Shown here: positions 9,469 through 20,400 of the stretch, one piece after another
Position numbering within the stretch: the stretch's first letter is position 1
How the letters are laid out: each line of letters starts with the position of its first letter
From: Paraburkholderia acidipaludis NBRC 101816
GTDB taxonomy: Bacteria; Pseudomonadota; Gammaproteobacteria; Burkholderiales; Burkholderiaceae
Direction of reading: 5' to 3'
Assembly (NCBI RefSeq): GCF_000684975.1
Contig: NZ_BAXZ01000012.1
Span: 1-64,000, forward strand
Length of the DNA stretch: 64,000 nucleotides
Made by a program: the position numbers and the translations under genes
The notes under the pieces: generated by a model
Database searches by the model: none
Seen by the model: the letters and a program-made list of their open reading frames with translations, nothing else
Told to the model about the DNA's origin: nothing

Positions 9469-10947
9469 TCAGTTCGACGAAGACGACGAAGGCTTGTTAC
9501 GCCACGCCGACCCCAAGCCGCCCAGCAGCGCCGCAAGCGGCTGCTTCGACTGCGGTTTCTGCGACGCGCCGGCGCTCGCGGCCGGCTGGTCTTCGGCGGC
9601 TTTGCGCGCGCTCGGCGACGGCTCGTAGGGCTTCAGGAAGAACTCGTCGACCGGCTGTGAGCGGCGATGATGCGGCCGGTCGAACGACGCCGTGCTGCGA
9701 TGGCCGCTGCGCTCGCCGCGCCCCTCGTAGCCGTCACGCTCGCGCCGGCCGCGGCTGCTGCCCTCGTGATGCGGCACGGGCGTGTCGACAACAAGCCGCT
9801 CCACCGTGAGCGGACGCTTGATGAGTTTTTCGATGTCCGCCAGCTGCTTCTTCTCGCTCGGACTGCACAGCGAGAGCGCGTCGCCCGAGGCACCCGCGCG
9901 GCCCGTGCGGCCGATGCGGTGCACGTAGTCTTCCGCATTGAACGGCAGGTCGAAGTTGATGACGGCCGGCAGCTCGGCGATATCGAGGCCGCGCGCGGCC
10001 ACGTCGGTCGCGACGAGCGCCTCGATCTCGCCGCGCTTGAAGGCGTCGAGCGCCTGCATGCGCTCGCTTTGCGAGCGGTCGCCGTGAATCGCCGTCGCGA
10101 CGATGCCCTGCTTCTCGATCAGGCGGGCGAGACGGCTCGCGCCGATCTTGCTGTTGCAGAACACGATCACCTGCTTCAGGCCGCGATCGCGGATCAATTG
10201 GACAACGGCGCCGGTCTTGTCGCCCTCGTGCACCTCGTACACGATCTGCGTGACGTTGGTGGCCGTGGAGTTGCTGCGCGCGACCTCGATGGTCTGCGGC
10301 GAACGCAGATACGTCGCGGCGAGCTTCTTGATTTCGGGCGAGAACGTGGCCGAGAACAGGAGCGTCTGGCGTTCCTTCGGCAGCAGGTTGATGATGCGCT
10401 GGAGGTCCGGCAGGAAGCCCATGTCGAGCATGCGGTCGGCTTCGTCGAGCACGAGCATCTGCACCTGGCCGAGATTCGTGGTCTTCTGCTGGACGTGGTC
10501 GAGCAGGCGGCCCGGCGTCGCGATCAGGATCTCGACGCCGCGGCGCAGCTCGTCGGACTGCGGATTCATGTCCACGCCGCCGAACACCACGGCGCTGCGC
10601 AGCGGCGTGTGCACGGCATACGAGCGCACGTTGGCGGCGACCTGGTCGGCCAGCTCCCGCGTGGGCGTGAGGATCAGCGCGCGCACCGGGTGGCGCGCGG
10701 GCGAAGCGCTCGTGCTGGCGCCGGGCAAGAGGCGCTGGATGATCGGCAGCGAGAAGCTCGCGGTCTTGCCGGTGCCGGTTTGCGCGGCGCCCATCACGTC
10801 GCGGCCCGTGAGCACGACGGGGATCGCCTGCGCCTGGATCGGCGTAGGCGTCGTGTAGCCCTGGTCCTTGATGGCCTTGAGAATTTCAGGTGCAAGGCCG
10901 AACTGGTCGAAGGTCGCAGTGCTGGGCTTGACGTCGGTGTCGGACAT
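9469..10947 (-). CDS. rhlE: DEAD-box ATP-dependent RNA helicase, RhlE type
   Basis: This 492-residue RNA helicase contains the full motif set: Q motif region (FDQFGLAPEILKAI), Walker A AQTGTGKT, PTRELA, ATPGR, DEAD, SAT, and the C-terminal HRIGRTGR. The core is followed by an Arg/Gly/Ser-rich disordered tail of about 120 residues (GSSRGRRERDGYEGRGE), typical of RhlE and useful for RNA contact. It should remodel ribosomal or messenger RNA structure, and such genes are often cold-induced. The ATG at 10947 begins MSDTDVKPS; longer frames lack the family start. The gene has a long leader with repeats (see 10948-11219). Confidence 0.92.
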   Translation of the reverse strand: MSDTDVKPSTATFDQFGLAPEILKAIKDQGYTTPTPIQAQAIPVVLTGRDVMGAAQTGTGKTASFSLPIIQRLLPGASTSASPARHPVRALILTPTRELADQVAANVRSYAVHTPLRSAVVFGGVDMNPQSDELRRGVEILIATPGRLLDHVQQKTTNLGQVQMLVLDEADRMLDMGFLPDLQRIINLLPKERQTLLFSATFSPEIKKLAATYLRSPQTIEVARSNSTATNVTQIVYEVHEGDKTGAVVQLIRDRGLKQVIVFCNSKIGASRLARLIEKQGIVATAIHGDRSQSERMQALDAFKRGEIEALVATDVAARGLDIAELPAVINFDLPFNAEDYVHRIGRTGRAGASGDALSLCSPSEKKQLADIEKLIKRPLTVERLVVDTPVPHHEGSSRGRRERDGYEGRGERSGHRSTASFDRPHHRRSQPVDEFFLKPYEPSPSARKAAEDQPAASAGASQKPQSKQPLAALLGGLGSAWRNKPSSSSSN

Positions 10948-11219
10948 GGTGGCTTCGCTATAAAGGCGCTTTGGCGCATGGCGCGGTGGCATTTGCGCCA
11001 CCCGCATCAACAGATCGCGGGTCGCCGCGGGTCACCGGGGGTCGCAAGCGGTACGCCCGGCGCAGGTCACCCGGCGTACGGCCGGGGTGGCCTCGGGGTG
11101 GTCGCGGGATGACCTCGAAGGTCGGGGGTACCTTGAAGGTGCTTCTCACGCCCACAGCTCGGCCGTCAGGCAGACAGGCGCAGCAACGCGCACCCCGCCG
11201 AAAGGGCGGTATTGTAGCA
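10948..11219 (-). promoter_or_regulatory. Long rhlE leader with tandem repeats and extended -10 promoter
   Basis: Reading the minus strand, TGCTACAAT at 11219-11211 is an extended -10 box, predicting a leader of about 255 bases before rhlE. The leader holds three tandem 10-base units at 11016-11045 (CGCGGGTCGC, CGCGGGTCAC, CGGGGGTCGC on the plus strand) and a hairpin pairing 11051-11057 with 11073-11079. The remaining stretch up to the aldehyde dehydrogenase stop at 11350 shows no convincing gene. Confidence 0.4.
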
Positions 11220-11349
11220 CTGCGACATGAAACTCACGGTCAGCACGCTACAGGTCTCTCTAACGGCGCTCCGAACTGCCGGCATCCCTACCGGCCAACG
11301 CGGATGCGCATGTTGTGGCCCCATATGCACGCGAAACCCGCCCGCGCCC

Positions 11350-12786
<1,437 letters not shown>

Positions 12787-12922
12787 AACGGGGTCTCCGT
12801 GAAGCGCAGCGGCCCGCGCCGCGCACTAGATGAGCCTGCGCACCTCATTAATCGCCATCCGCGCGAGGCGCGCGCACCGCGGACTGCGCAGCAAGGCGCA
12901 CGCCCATGCAGGCTTGCCGGCG

Positions 12923-14569
12923 TCAGAGCTGCGCGGAAAGCCGCTTGATCTCGCGGTTCAGCACCCGCTCGTTGTCGGTGTAGTCGATCGGCACGTCGAT
13001 CACGTGCACGCCCGGCGTCGCGAAGCACTGTTCGAGCAGCGGCGCGAGTTCGTCCGCGGCCTGCACGCGGTGGCCGAACGCGCCATAGCTCTGCGCGTAC
13101 GCAACGAAGTCGGGGTTCTGCAGCGTCATGCCGTAATCGGGGAAGTTCATGTTCTCCTGCTTCCAGCGGATCATGCCGAACGCGTCGTCGCGCAACAGCA
13201 GCACGACGAGGTCGAGCTTCAGGCGCACGGCCGTCTCCAGCTCCTGGGAATTCATCATGAAGCCGCCGTCGCCGCAGACGGCCATCACGCGCCGCTCGGG
13301 GTGCACGATCTTCGTGGCGATCGCCGAAGGCAGCCCCGCGCCCATCGAGGCGAGCGCGTTGTCGAGCAGCAGCGAATTCGGCTCGTGGGCGCGGTAGTAG
13401 CGCGCGAACCAGATCTTGTACATGCCGTTGTCGAGGCACAGGATGCCGTCCTCGGGCATGGTCTCGTAGACGTCGTGCACGAGCCGCACGGGATAGATCG
13501 GAAAACGCGGATCGTGCTGCCCCTTGGCGAGATGGGCGTCGAAATGGCGCTTGATCTCCTCGAAGCGCGTGAAATCCCACGCGTGTTCGCGCGTCTTGAG
13601 ACTCTCCTTCATCTGCCAGACGGCGTTGGCGATGTCGCCCACCACTTCGATCTGCGGAAAGTACACGGGATCGACTTCCGCGCCGAGGAAGTTCACGTGG
13701 ATCACGGTCCTCGCATCGGCGCTGCGCATGAAGAACGGCGGCTTTTCGATGACGTCGTGGCCGACGTTGATGATGCAGTCGGCGTGCTCGATCGCACGGT
13801 GGACGAAGTCGCCGTCGGAGAGCGTGGCGTTGCCGAGCCACAGCGGGTGCGATTCGTCGATCACGCCCTTGCCCATCTGCGTGGTGAAGAACGGGATGCC
13901 GGCGGCGTCGACGAACTCGCGCAGCACGTTGCGCGTGGTCTTGCGGTTGCCGCCCGCGCCGATCATGAGGACCGGATGGCGCGCCGAGCAGATCGCGGCC
14001 ACCGCATGCGCGACGGCCTTTTCCTCGGCGATCGGCCGGCGGCTGTAGCTCTTCGGGATGGGCTTGCCGTCGCCCTCTTCGTCGGCCACGTCCTCGGGCA
14101 GCTCCAGATGCACGGCGCCCGGACGCTCCTGCTCCGCCTGGCGGAACGCCTCGCGCACGAGCGCCGGAATATTGCCGATGGAGACGATCTGGCGCGCGTA
14201 CTTCGTGAGCGGCTCCATCATGCGCACGACGTCGACGATCTGGAAGTGGCCCTGCTTGCTCGACTTGATGGGCTTTTGCCCCGTGACCATCAGCATCGGC
14301 ATGCCGCCGAGCTGCGCATAGGCCGCGGCCGTGACGAAATTGGTCGCGCCGGGGCCGAGCGTGGCGAGACACACGCCGGTGCGGCCCGTGAGCCGCCCGT
14401 AGGTGGCGGCCATGAAGCCGGCGGCCTGCTCGTGGCGGGTGACGATCAGGCGGATGTTCGAGCGCCGCAGCGATTCGAGCAGATCGAGATTTTCCTCGCC
14501 GGGAATCCCGAACACATACTCGACGCCTTCGGCTTCGAGCGCTTTGACGAACAGATCCGACGCCTTCAT
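12923..14569 (-). CDS. Acetolactate synthase-like thiamine-diphosphate enzyme
   Basis: This 548-residue TPP-dependent enzyme has the three-domain layout of acetohydroxyacid synthase/POX proteins. The cofactor-activating glutamate is E47 in RHEQAAGF, and the TPP-Mg site is GDGGFMMNSQELETA followed by a hydrophobic strand. It resembles catabolic AlsS-type synthases (pyruvate to acetolactate), and no small regulatory subunit lies beside it, which argues against the biosynthetic IlvB role. A GAGGTGG ribosome site precedes the ATG at 14569. With the aldehyde dehydrogenase downstream, it could equally make or cleave a 2-oxoacid/aldehyde adduct. The fold is secure, the reaction is not. Confidence 0.75.
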   Translation of the reverse strand: MKASDLFVKALEAEGVEYVFGIPGEENLDLLESLRRSNIRLIVTRHEQAAGFMAATYGRLTGRTGVCLATLGPGATNFVTAAAYAQLGGMPMLMVTGQKPIKSSKQGHFQIVDVVRMMEPLTKYARQIVSIGNIPALVREAFRQAEQERPGAVHLELPEDVADEEGDGKPIPKSYSRRPIAEEKAVAHAVAAICSARHPVLMIGAGGNRKTTRNVLREFVDAAGIPFFTTQMGKGVIDESHPLWLGNATLSDGDFVHRAIEHADCIINVGHDVIEKPPFFMRSADARTVIHVNFLGAEVDPVYFPQIEVVGDIANAVWQMKESLKTREHAWDFTRFEEIKRHFDAHLAKGQHDPRFPIYPVRLVHDVYETMPEDGILCLDNGMYKIWFARYYRAHEPNSLLLDNALASMGAGLPSAIATKIVHPERRVMAVCGDGGFMMNSQELETAVRLKLDLVVLLLRDDAFGMIRWKQENMNFPDYGMTLQNPDFVAYAQSYGAFGHRVQAADELAPLLEQCFATPGVHVIDVPIDYTDNERVLNREIKRLSAQL

Positions 14570-14693
14570 CGACCACCTCGCGAGCGGGGACAGACAATGC
14601 CCGACAGCGTACTACCGTGGCGGATTTTCCGCCGTGACGCGGGCAGCGAGGCGCCGAGGCGCGCGGAGCGCGGGCTGCGGCGCAGGGGCGCGC

Positions 14694-15074
14694 CTAGCGC
14701 ATGATCGTCGCGCAGCCGGCCAGCATGGGCGCGGCGTTTTCGCCCGCCATCGCGTCGTAGAGATCGGCGCGCGGGCCCTTGGTCCACCACGTATAGCGGT
14801 CGGCCTGGTACTTCACGCCCGAAGCCGCGAGGGTGGCGACGAACAGCAGGCTGCGCCCCGCCACCGGCACGATCGCGAAGCTCTGGCCGTTCTTCGCATT
14901 GAGGTAGGACACCTTGAAGGTCTTGCCGTCCGCGCAGGTGTAGCTATAGGTGCGGCGCATCTGCGTCTGGATCTCCCCTACGCTCAAGGGCGCGGCGCAC
15001 ACCTGCGCGGCAGCGGCGAGGCCGGCGACCACCAGCAGCGCGGCACGGGCAGCAAGCGGGGGAATGCTCATCAT
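14694..15074 (-). CDS. MliC-family inhibitor of C-type lysozyme, exported
   Basis: This 126-residue protein has an N-terminal signal peptide (RAALLVVAGLAAAAQVCAA) and a single small beta-barrel domain. YSYTCADGKTFKVSYLNA, ASGVKYQADRYTWWTKG and a final conserved Cys (MLAGC) match the MliC/PliC family. Such proteins plug the active site of C-type lysozyme with the SG-x-xY loop and protect peptidoglycan. There is no lipobox, so it is probably periplasmic (PliC-like) rather than a lipoprotein. GGAGAA lies 5 bases upstream of the double ATG. It follows purT on the same strand by 32 bases and may be read through from it. Confidence 0.75.
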   Translation of the reverse strand: MMSIPPLAARAALLVVAGLAAAAQVCAAPLSVGEIQTQMRRTYSYTCADGKTFKVSYLNAKNGQSFAIVPVAGRSLLFVATLAASGVKYQADRYTWWTKGPRADLYDAMAGENAAPMLAGCATIMR

Positions 15075-15106
15075 CGTGTTCTCCAGTCCAGGTATGACCG
15101 CTTTCC

Positions 15107-16345
15107 TCAGGAGCGCTCCGCCGCGTCGCCCGGCACGGGCCGCACGGCCGCCGCCGCGGCGCGGGCGCGCGTGCGCGCTTCGTCGATATCGGCGCCGCTC
15201 GCGAGCGCCACGCCCATGCGGCGCTTGACGAAGCTCTCCGGCTTGCCGAAGAGACGCAGGTCCGCGCCCGGCATCGCCAGCGCCTGCGCCACCCCTTCGA
15301 AGGCGATGCCGCGCGCCTCGAGCCCGCCGTAGATCACCGCCGAGGCGCCCGGCGCGCGCGCCGCCGTGTCGACGGGCAGGCCGAGGATCGCGCGCGCATG
15401 CAGCTCGAACTCCGAGAAGCGCTGCGACGCGAGCGTGACGAGCCCCGTGTCGTGCGGACGCGGGCTCACCTCCGAGAACCACACGTCGTCGCCGCGCACG
15501 AACAGCTCGACGCCGAAAAGACCGCGCCCGCCCAGCGCCGCGGTGACCTTGTGCGCCACCTCGCGCGAACGCGCGAGCGCCTTCGCGCTCATCGGCTGCG
15601 GCTGCCACGATTCGACGTAGTCGCCGTCCACCTGCAGATGGCCGATCGGATCGCAGAAATACGTCTGAACCTGGCCGCTCGCGGGGTCGATCGCGCGCAC
15701 GGTGAGCAGCGTGATCTCATAGTCGAAGTTGATGAAGCCCTCGACGATCACGCGGCCGCGATTCACGCGGGCGCCCGCGAGCGCGTACTGCCATGCCCGC
15801 TCCACGTCGGCTTCGCTCCTCAGCACCGACTGCCCCTTGCCCGACGACGACATCACCGGCTTCACCACGCACGGGTAGCCCACCTTCGCGATACCCGCCT
15901 TCAGCTCGTCGAGCGAATCGGCAAACGCGCAAGGGGACGTGGGCAGGCCGAGCTCCTCGGCGGCGAGGCGCCGGATGCCCTCGCGGTTCATCGTGAGCTG
16001 CGTGGCGCGCGCGGTGGGAATCACTTCGGCCACGCCTTCGGACTCGACAGCCGCGAGCGCGTCGGTGGCGATGGCCTCGATCTCGGGCACGACGAGGTGC
16101 GGACGCTCGGCGTCGATCAGCGCGCGCAGCGCCTGCGGATCGGCCATGTCGATCACGTGCGCGCGATGCGCGACCTGATGCCCCGGCGCGTTCTCGTAGC
16201 GGTCCACGGCGATCACTTCGACGCCGAGGCGCTGCAGCGCGATGATCACTTCCTTGCCCAGTTCGCCGGCGCCGAGCAGCATGACGCGCGTGGCCGAAGC
16301 GGAAAGCGGCGTGCCGATGCGCTGCGCCGTTTGCATGGTCTGCAT
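15107..16345 (-). CDS. purT: Formate-dependent phosphoribosylglycinamide formyltransferase (PurT)
   Basis: PurT makes formyl-GAR from GAR, ATP and formate in purine synthesis, as the folate-independent alternative to PurN. This 412-residue ATP-grasp enzyme has the N-terminal dinucleotide-like strand VMLLGAGELGKEV, the ATP-binding SSSGKGQSV loop, and the metal region GRGLFGVELFV plus FSEVSPRPHDTG. The ATG at 16345 (MQTMQTAQ) has GGAG eight bases upstream; 16336 is an alternative. The gene is divergent from the META lipoprotein with a 210-base gap. Confidence 0.95.
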   Translation of the reverse strand: MQTMQTAQRIGTPLSASATRVMLLGAGELGKEVIIALQRLGVEVIAVDRYENAPGHQVAHRAHVIDMADPQALRALIDAERPHLVVPEIEAIATDALAAVESEGVAEVIPTARATQLTMNREGIRRLAAEELGLPTSPCAFADSLDELKAGIAKVGYPCVVKPVMSSSGKGQSVLRSEADVERAWQYALAGARVNRGRVIVEGFINFDYEITLLTVRAIDPASGQVQTYFCDPIGHLQVDGDYVESWQPQPMSAKALARSREVAHKVTAALGGRGLFGVELFVRGDDVWFSEVSPRPHDTGLVTLASQRFSEFELHARAILGLPVDTAARAPGASAVIYGGLEARGIAFEGVAQALAMPGADLRLFGKPESFVKRRMGVALASGADIDEARTRARAAAAAVRPVPGDAAERS

Positions 16346-16555
16346 GATGTCTCCGGAATGACGGTGTTGCACGATACGAAAGAGCGCCGATGTTAACATG
16401 CGGCCCGGCCGTCACGGCGCCTGCGCGCGGACTCGAAAAGCCGCGCGGACGCACGGGATTCAACGTTTGCGCTCGCATGCAGCGCCACTACTGCGTTACG
16501 CTTACGCCTTCGCCGTTTTTCGCCTTTTTTCGCCGTCTACGAGAGGACCCATGCG

Positions 16556-17209
16556 ATGCCCATCCGTTTGAGCGCACGCCCCGGCCGGCGCCCTTCCGAG
16601 CGCAACCTGCGCCTGCACGCAGGACGGATCGCGTCGCGCGTGGCGCCCTTCATGGCGCCCTTCGCCGCCGCCCTGATGCTGGCCGCCTGCAAGATCCCGG
16701 TGCATCAGGACTCGTCCGCGCCGCCGCCCGATCCTTTTACGCCCGCCGCGACGCAGCTGCTCGACAACACGCAGTGGCAGCTCACCGAGTGGAAAAACGC
16801 CGACGGCACGCTGCGCGCCTTGCCGGGCGCCGCCGATGCGCCCGCCGCATCCACTGCCTCGGCAGCCGTCGGCAGCGCGGCGCCGAACGCGCAGGCGATC
16901 ACGCTCGATCTCTCGGCCGCCACCGGCCAGCGCCGCGCAAGCGGCTTCTCGGGCTGCAATCGCTACTCCGGCAGCTACGTGCTCAAGAACGGCCTGCTCT
17001 CATTCGGGCCGCTCGCGGCCACGCGCATGGCCTGCGCCGGCGCGGGCGGGAACATCGAAGGCGCGTACCTCGACGCCCTCACGCATATCTCACGCACCGG
17101 CGTCGAGATGCGCGCGCCGCAGGCGCTTTACGTCATCCTCGATAACGGCGACCGTCTCACCTTCATGCATCCGGCCGGCAGCGCAAGCGCCGCGCAGCCG
17201 GGCCAGTGA
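16556..17209 (+). CDS. META/HslJ-domain lipoprotein
   Basis: The 217-residue protein carries a long N-region and a lipoprotein signal ending LMLAAC, so Cys is predicted to be acylated near residue 45. After a short Pro-rich spacer comes one META/HslJ domain: NTQWQLTEW, FSGCNRYSGSYVLKNG, LSFGPLAATRMAC and GDRLTFM. HslJ of E. coli is linked to heat shock and novobiocin tolerance, but META domains have no fixed activity. An AGAGGA site lies upstream of the ATG. It should be in the envelope; the function is unknown. Confidence 0.8.
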   Translation: MPIRLSARPGRRPSERNLRLHAGRIASRVAPFMAPFAAALMLAACKIPVHQDSSAPPPDPFTPAATQLLDNTQWQLTEWKNADGTLRALPGAADAPAASTASAAVGSAAPNAQAITLDLSAATGQRRASGFSGCNRYSGSYVLKNGLLSFGPLAATRMACAGAGGNIEGAYLDALTHISRTGVEMRAPQALYVILDNGDRLTFMHPAGSASAAQPGQ

Positions 17210-17224
17210 GCGGTCGGCCAAACA

Positions 17225-17245
17225 GCCGCGGCGCCATGCCGCGGC
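17225..17245. terminator. Hairpin after META lipoprotein gene
   Basis: GCCGCGGC is repeated as its own reverse complement around a 5-base loop 15 bases after the stop. There is no T-run, so terminator strength is uncertain. Confidence 0.35.
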
Positions 17246-17409
17246 AGCGCCGCCGCTTCGTCCGCTTCGTCGTTTGCGCCAGGGCTAACGGCGCGCGGCG
17301 CCCCCTGCGTCGAGGCAGGCGTGGCGCCGTAGCAACCCGCGATTCGGCCTGAGCGGGCTGAAACGTTACACTCGACGCGTTGCATTTCTTCCCTACGTAG
17401 ATCTTTGGC

Positions 17410-20400
17410 ATGCACACGGTAGTTCCTGGCTGGTTCGGCGCCTCGTCCATCTGGTTCGTCCCCCTGATCTGGCGTCTCGTCAGGGCCGCACTGCCGGGCG
17501 GCGCTGGCTTGCGCGGGCCGGGCACGATCCGGCTCTGGCTCGGCTTTTTCTGCGTGCTCGTCGCGAGCTGCACGCTCGAAGCGATGCTCGTCGACGTCGC
17601 CGGGTTCGACGCGCTCGGGCATGCGCTCGCTTCGGGGCTCGGCAAGCTGGCCGGCCACGCGGGCACGGCGCTCGCCATGACGGGCCTCTTTCTCGTCAGC
17701 CTGCCCTGGCTGATCGATTTTCGTTGGCGCGACGTACTGTTCTGGGCGGACCTGTCGCTCGGGCTCGGCTTGAACCTGCGCGCACGCCGCCGCCAGGACG
17801 GCGACAGCGCCGCCGCGCCGCGCAGCCGCCGCGCCGGTCCCGACGAGGCAAGCGTGCCGCACGGCATGGCGGGCGCGAGCACGCTCGATACGCAAGCCGC
17901 GCTGGACGGCTCGCGCCGACGCCGACCGACTGTGTGGCGGCCGGCCGCGGCCGCCGCGCGCGCTACGCCGGCCTCTGCGGCGGGAACATCTACCGCGAGC
18001 AGCGCGCCGGCACGCCCGGCGCCGGCTTCCTGGCGCGCCGAACCGAGCCTATCGGGCAATGCCGATACGACGCCCGCCCGGTCGCGCACCGAACCGGTCG
18101 TGCCCGACGGATGGCTGCGTGAGCCGATAACGGCTACGGCGCGAACCGCAGCAGCATCCGCGACGCCTTTCGACGCGCGCCGGCCGACGGCGCCCGCCGC
18201 ACAGCCCGGAATACCGCCCGCCCCGCAGGTATCGGCCCGACCCACTGCGAACCAGACCGCGAACCTGGCCGGATGGCGCGCCGACACGGCCCGTACCCCC
18301 CTGCCGGGCGCTCGCCCGATTGCGTCGTCGGCATCGGCGGCGGTACAGCAGGCGCAGGCTGCCGCAGCCGCCAGCGCAGCCGCGCGCGGCTTTGCGGCCA
18401 CGGCTGCCGCGCCGTTCGATCCGCTGATTTCACCGTTTGCCAGCCCGGCGCCGACCCGCCGCAGCGCTCCGCCGCCGGTCGCGGGCAGTACGGCTGCGCG
18501 CGCGGCGGCGAGTGCACCGCCCGCGCCGCGGCCCAAGCCGCCGCGTCCGTTCGTCTGGCCGACGCCGTCTACGCGCAACATGACACGAGGAGTGCCAACC
18601 GGCGCACCGGCGGCGGGTATGCCCGCGGCTACGCCGGTCGCGCCGCGCCCCACCGTTCCGGCGCCGTCCGACGCGCGCGAGCCGCTCCCGACGAGCGTGC
18701 TCGAAACGCTGCGCTCGATCGAGGAAAACGCCGCTCGCTGGACCCAGCTCGCCGGCGCGAGCCTCGCGCGGCGTAATGGCATCGACGAAGGCACGGCAGA
18801 AAGGAAGCCCGCCGCTGCGGTTACGGACGACACCGGCATGCGCGCCGTGCTGCCCGCGGCTGCCGCGCCGGAGCCCGTAGCCGAAGCGCCCGTGGCGCCG
18901 CCAGCCGTCGAAGCCCACGAGCCGGCCAAGAGCCCGGTGCCCGCATGGAGAGATCACCCTGCGCTTTCGCCCGCCGCATTCCCGGACGTCGGCGCACAAA
19001 GCGCGGCGGCGATACCGGCGGTGCCAGTTGTATCGCCCTTCGAGGCGGCGCCCTCGCTTGCCCCAGACTTGCCCGCTGTCGCGGCCGACGCGCCGACGCC
19101 GCCGCTCGCACAACCGGAGCCCTCTGCGCAAGCGGTGGAAACGTCACCCACCGAGTTCGTCCAACCGGCATGGGCCGGGGATGAGCATGGCGTCGCGCCT
19201 TGGATCCTGCTGGACGATGACACGCCCGATGACGCCGACGACGTAATGCCGACGCTCTACTCCGCTGCGCAAGAACCGGTGGAGTCGGTCGCACAGCCCG
19301 AGTCGGCGCGCGCGCACGACGCCACGCCGATCGTCCGCGAGCCTGCGATCGACGAAGACGAGGGCGCAGAGACCGAACCGGCGATCCAGAGCGCCTCCGC
19401 GCACGGGCCCGTGCCCGCAGCGGCAGCGGACGGGTCGAATGTCGTGCGCTTCCCGCGCATGACCGATGACGCCCAGCCGACCGCCATCGCAGCAGCAACC
19501 GCCCCGCATGTTGCACAAAGCGTAATCGCTGCGGACACGTTCGACTGGCAGGTCACAGCGCCGCCTTCCGCCGCAGACCCCGCGCCCTCGCCCGCCGAGA
19601 CGCATGACCTCGTAGCGGAGACTGCCGAACCCGCAACGGCAGCGCCGGGCGCCGTATTCGCGTTGCCCACCGTCGCCGATGCGCAAAGTGCCCCACCACC
19701 ATCGGCGCCCACCTTCGCGGCAACCGTGCTGCCGCCCATCGCGCCTTGGGACCCGGCTCCCATTGCCGTGCAGGCAGAGCCGCCGACCTTACCGGACACG
19801 CCGTCGGCATTCCTTGCGCCACCGCCGACTGCACCTGTCGCGCCTATCACACCCGCGGCACCTACGTCACCCACAGCACCCACAGCACCCATCGCGGCCG
19901 CAGCAGCCCCCGCGCCCGACCCCGCCGCGCGCCAACCGGTGCGCGGCCATGCGCCGACGAACTTCGAGTTCCAGCCGCTCAGCGCCTCCTCCGTCGATCT
20001 GCCGGGCCTCGATCTGCTCGAGCGCGCGTCGTCGGAAATCGAGCCCGTCTCCGAGCAGAAGCTCGCCGAAACGAGCCAGCTCATCGAGCAGCGTCTCCAG
20101 GAGTTCAAGGTGCCGGTCACGGTGGTCGGCGCCTCGGCGGGCCCGGTCATCACGCGCTTCGAAGTCGAGCCCGCGCTCGGCGTGCGCGGCAGCCAGATCG
20201 TCGGCCTCATGAAGGATCTCTCGCGCGGCCTCGGCCTCACGTCGATCCGCGTCGTCGAAACGATTCCCGGCAAGACCTGCATGGGGCTCGAATTGCCGAA
20301 CGCGCGCCGCCAGACGATCCGCCTCTCCGAGATCCTCGAATCGGCGCCGTACGACCGCTCGCCCTCGAAGCTCACGATCGCGCTGGGCAAGGACATCGTC

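Noticed and set aside
17163..18929. A 588-codon minus-strand frame opposite the ftsK linker.
   Set aside because: It is Ala/Gly/Arg-rich and mirrors the low-complexity linker; no ribosome site or domain was seen.
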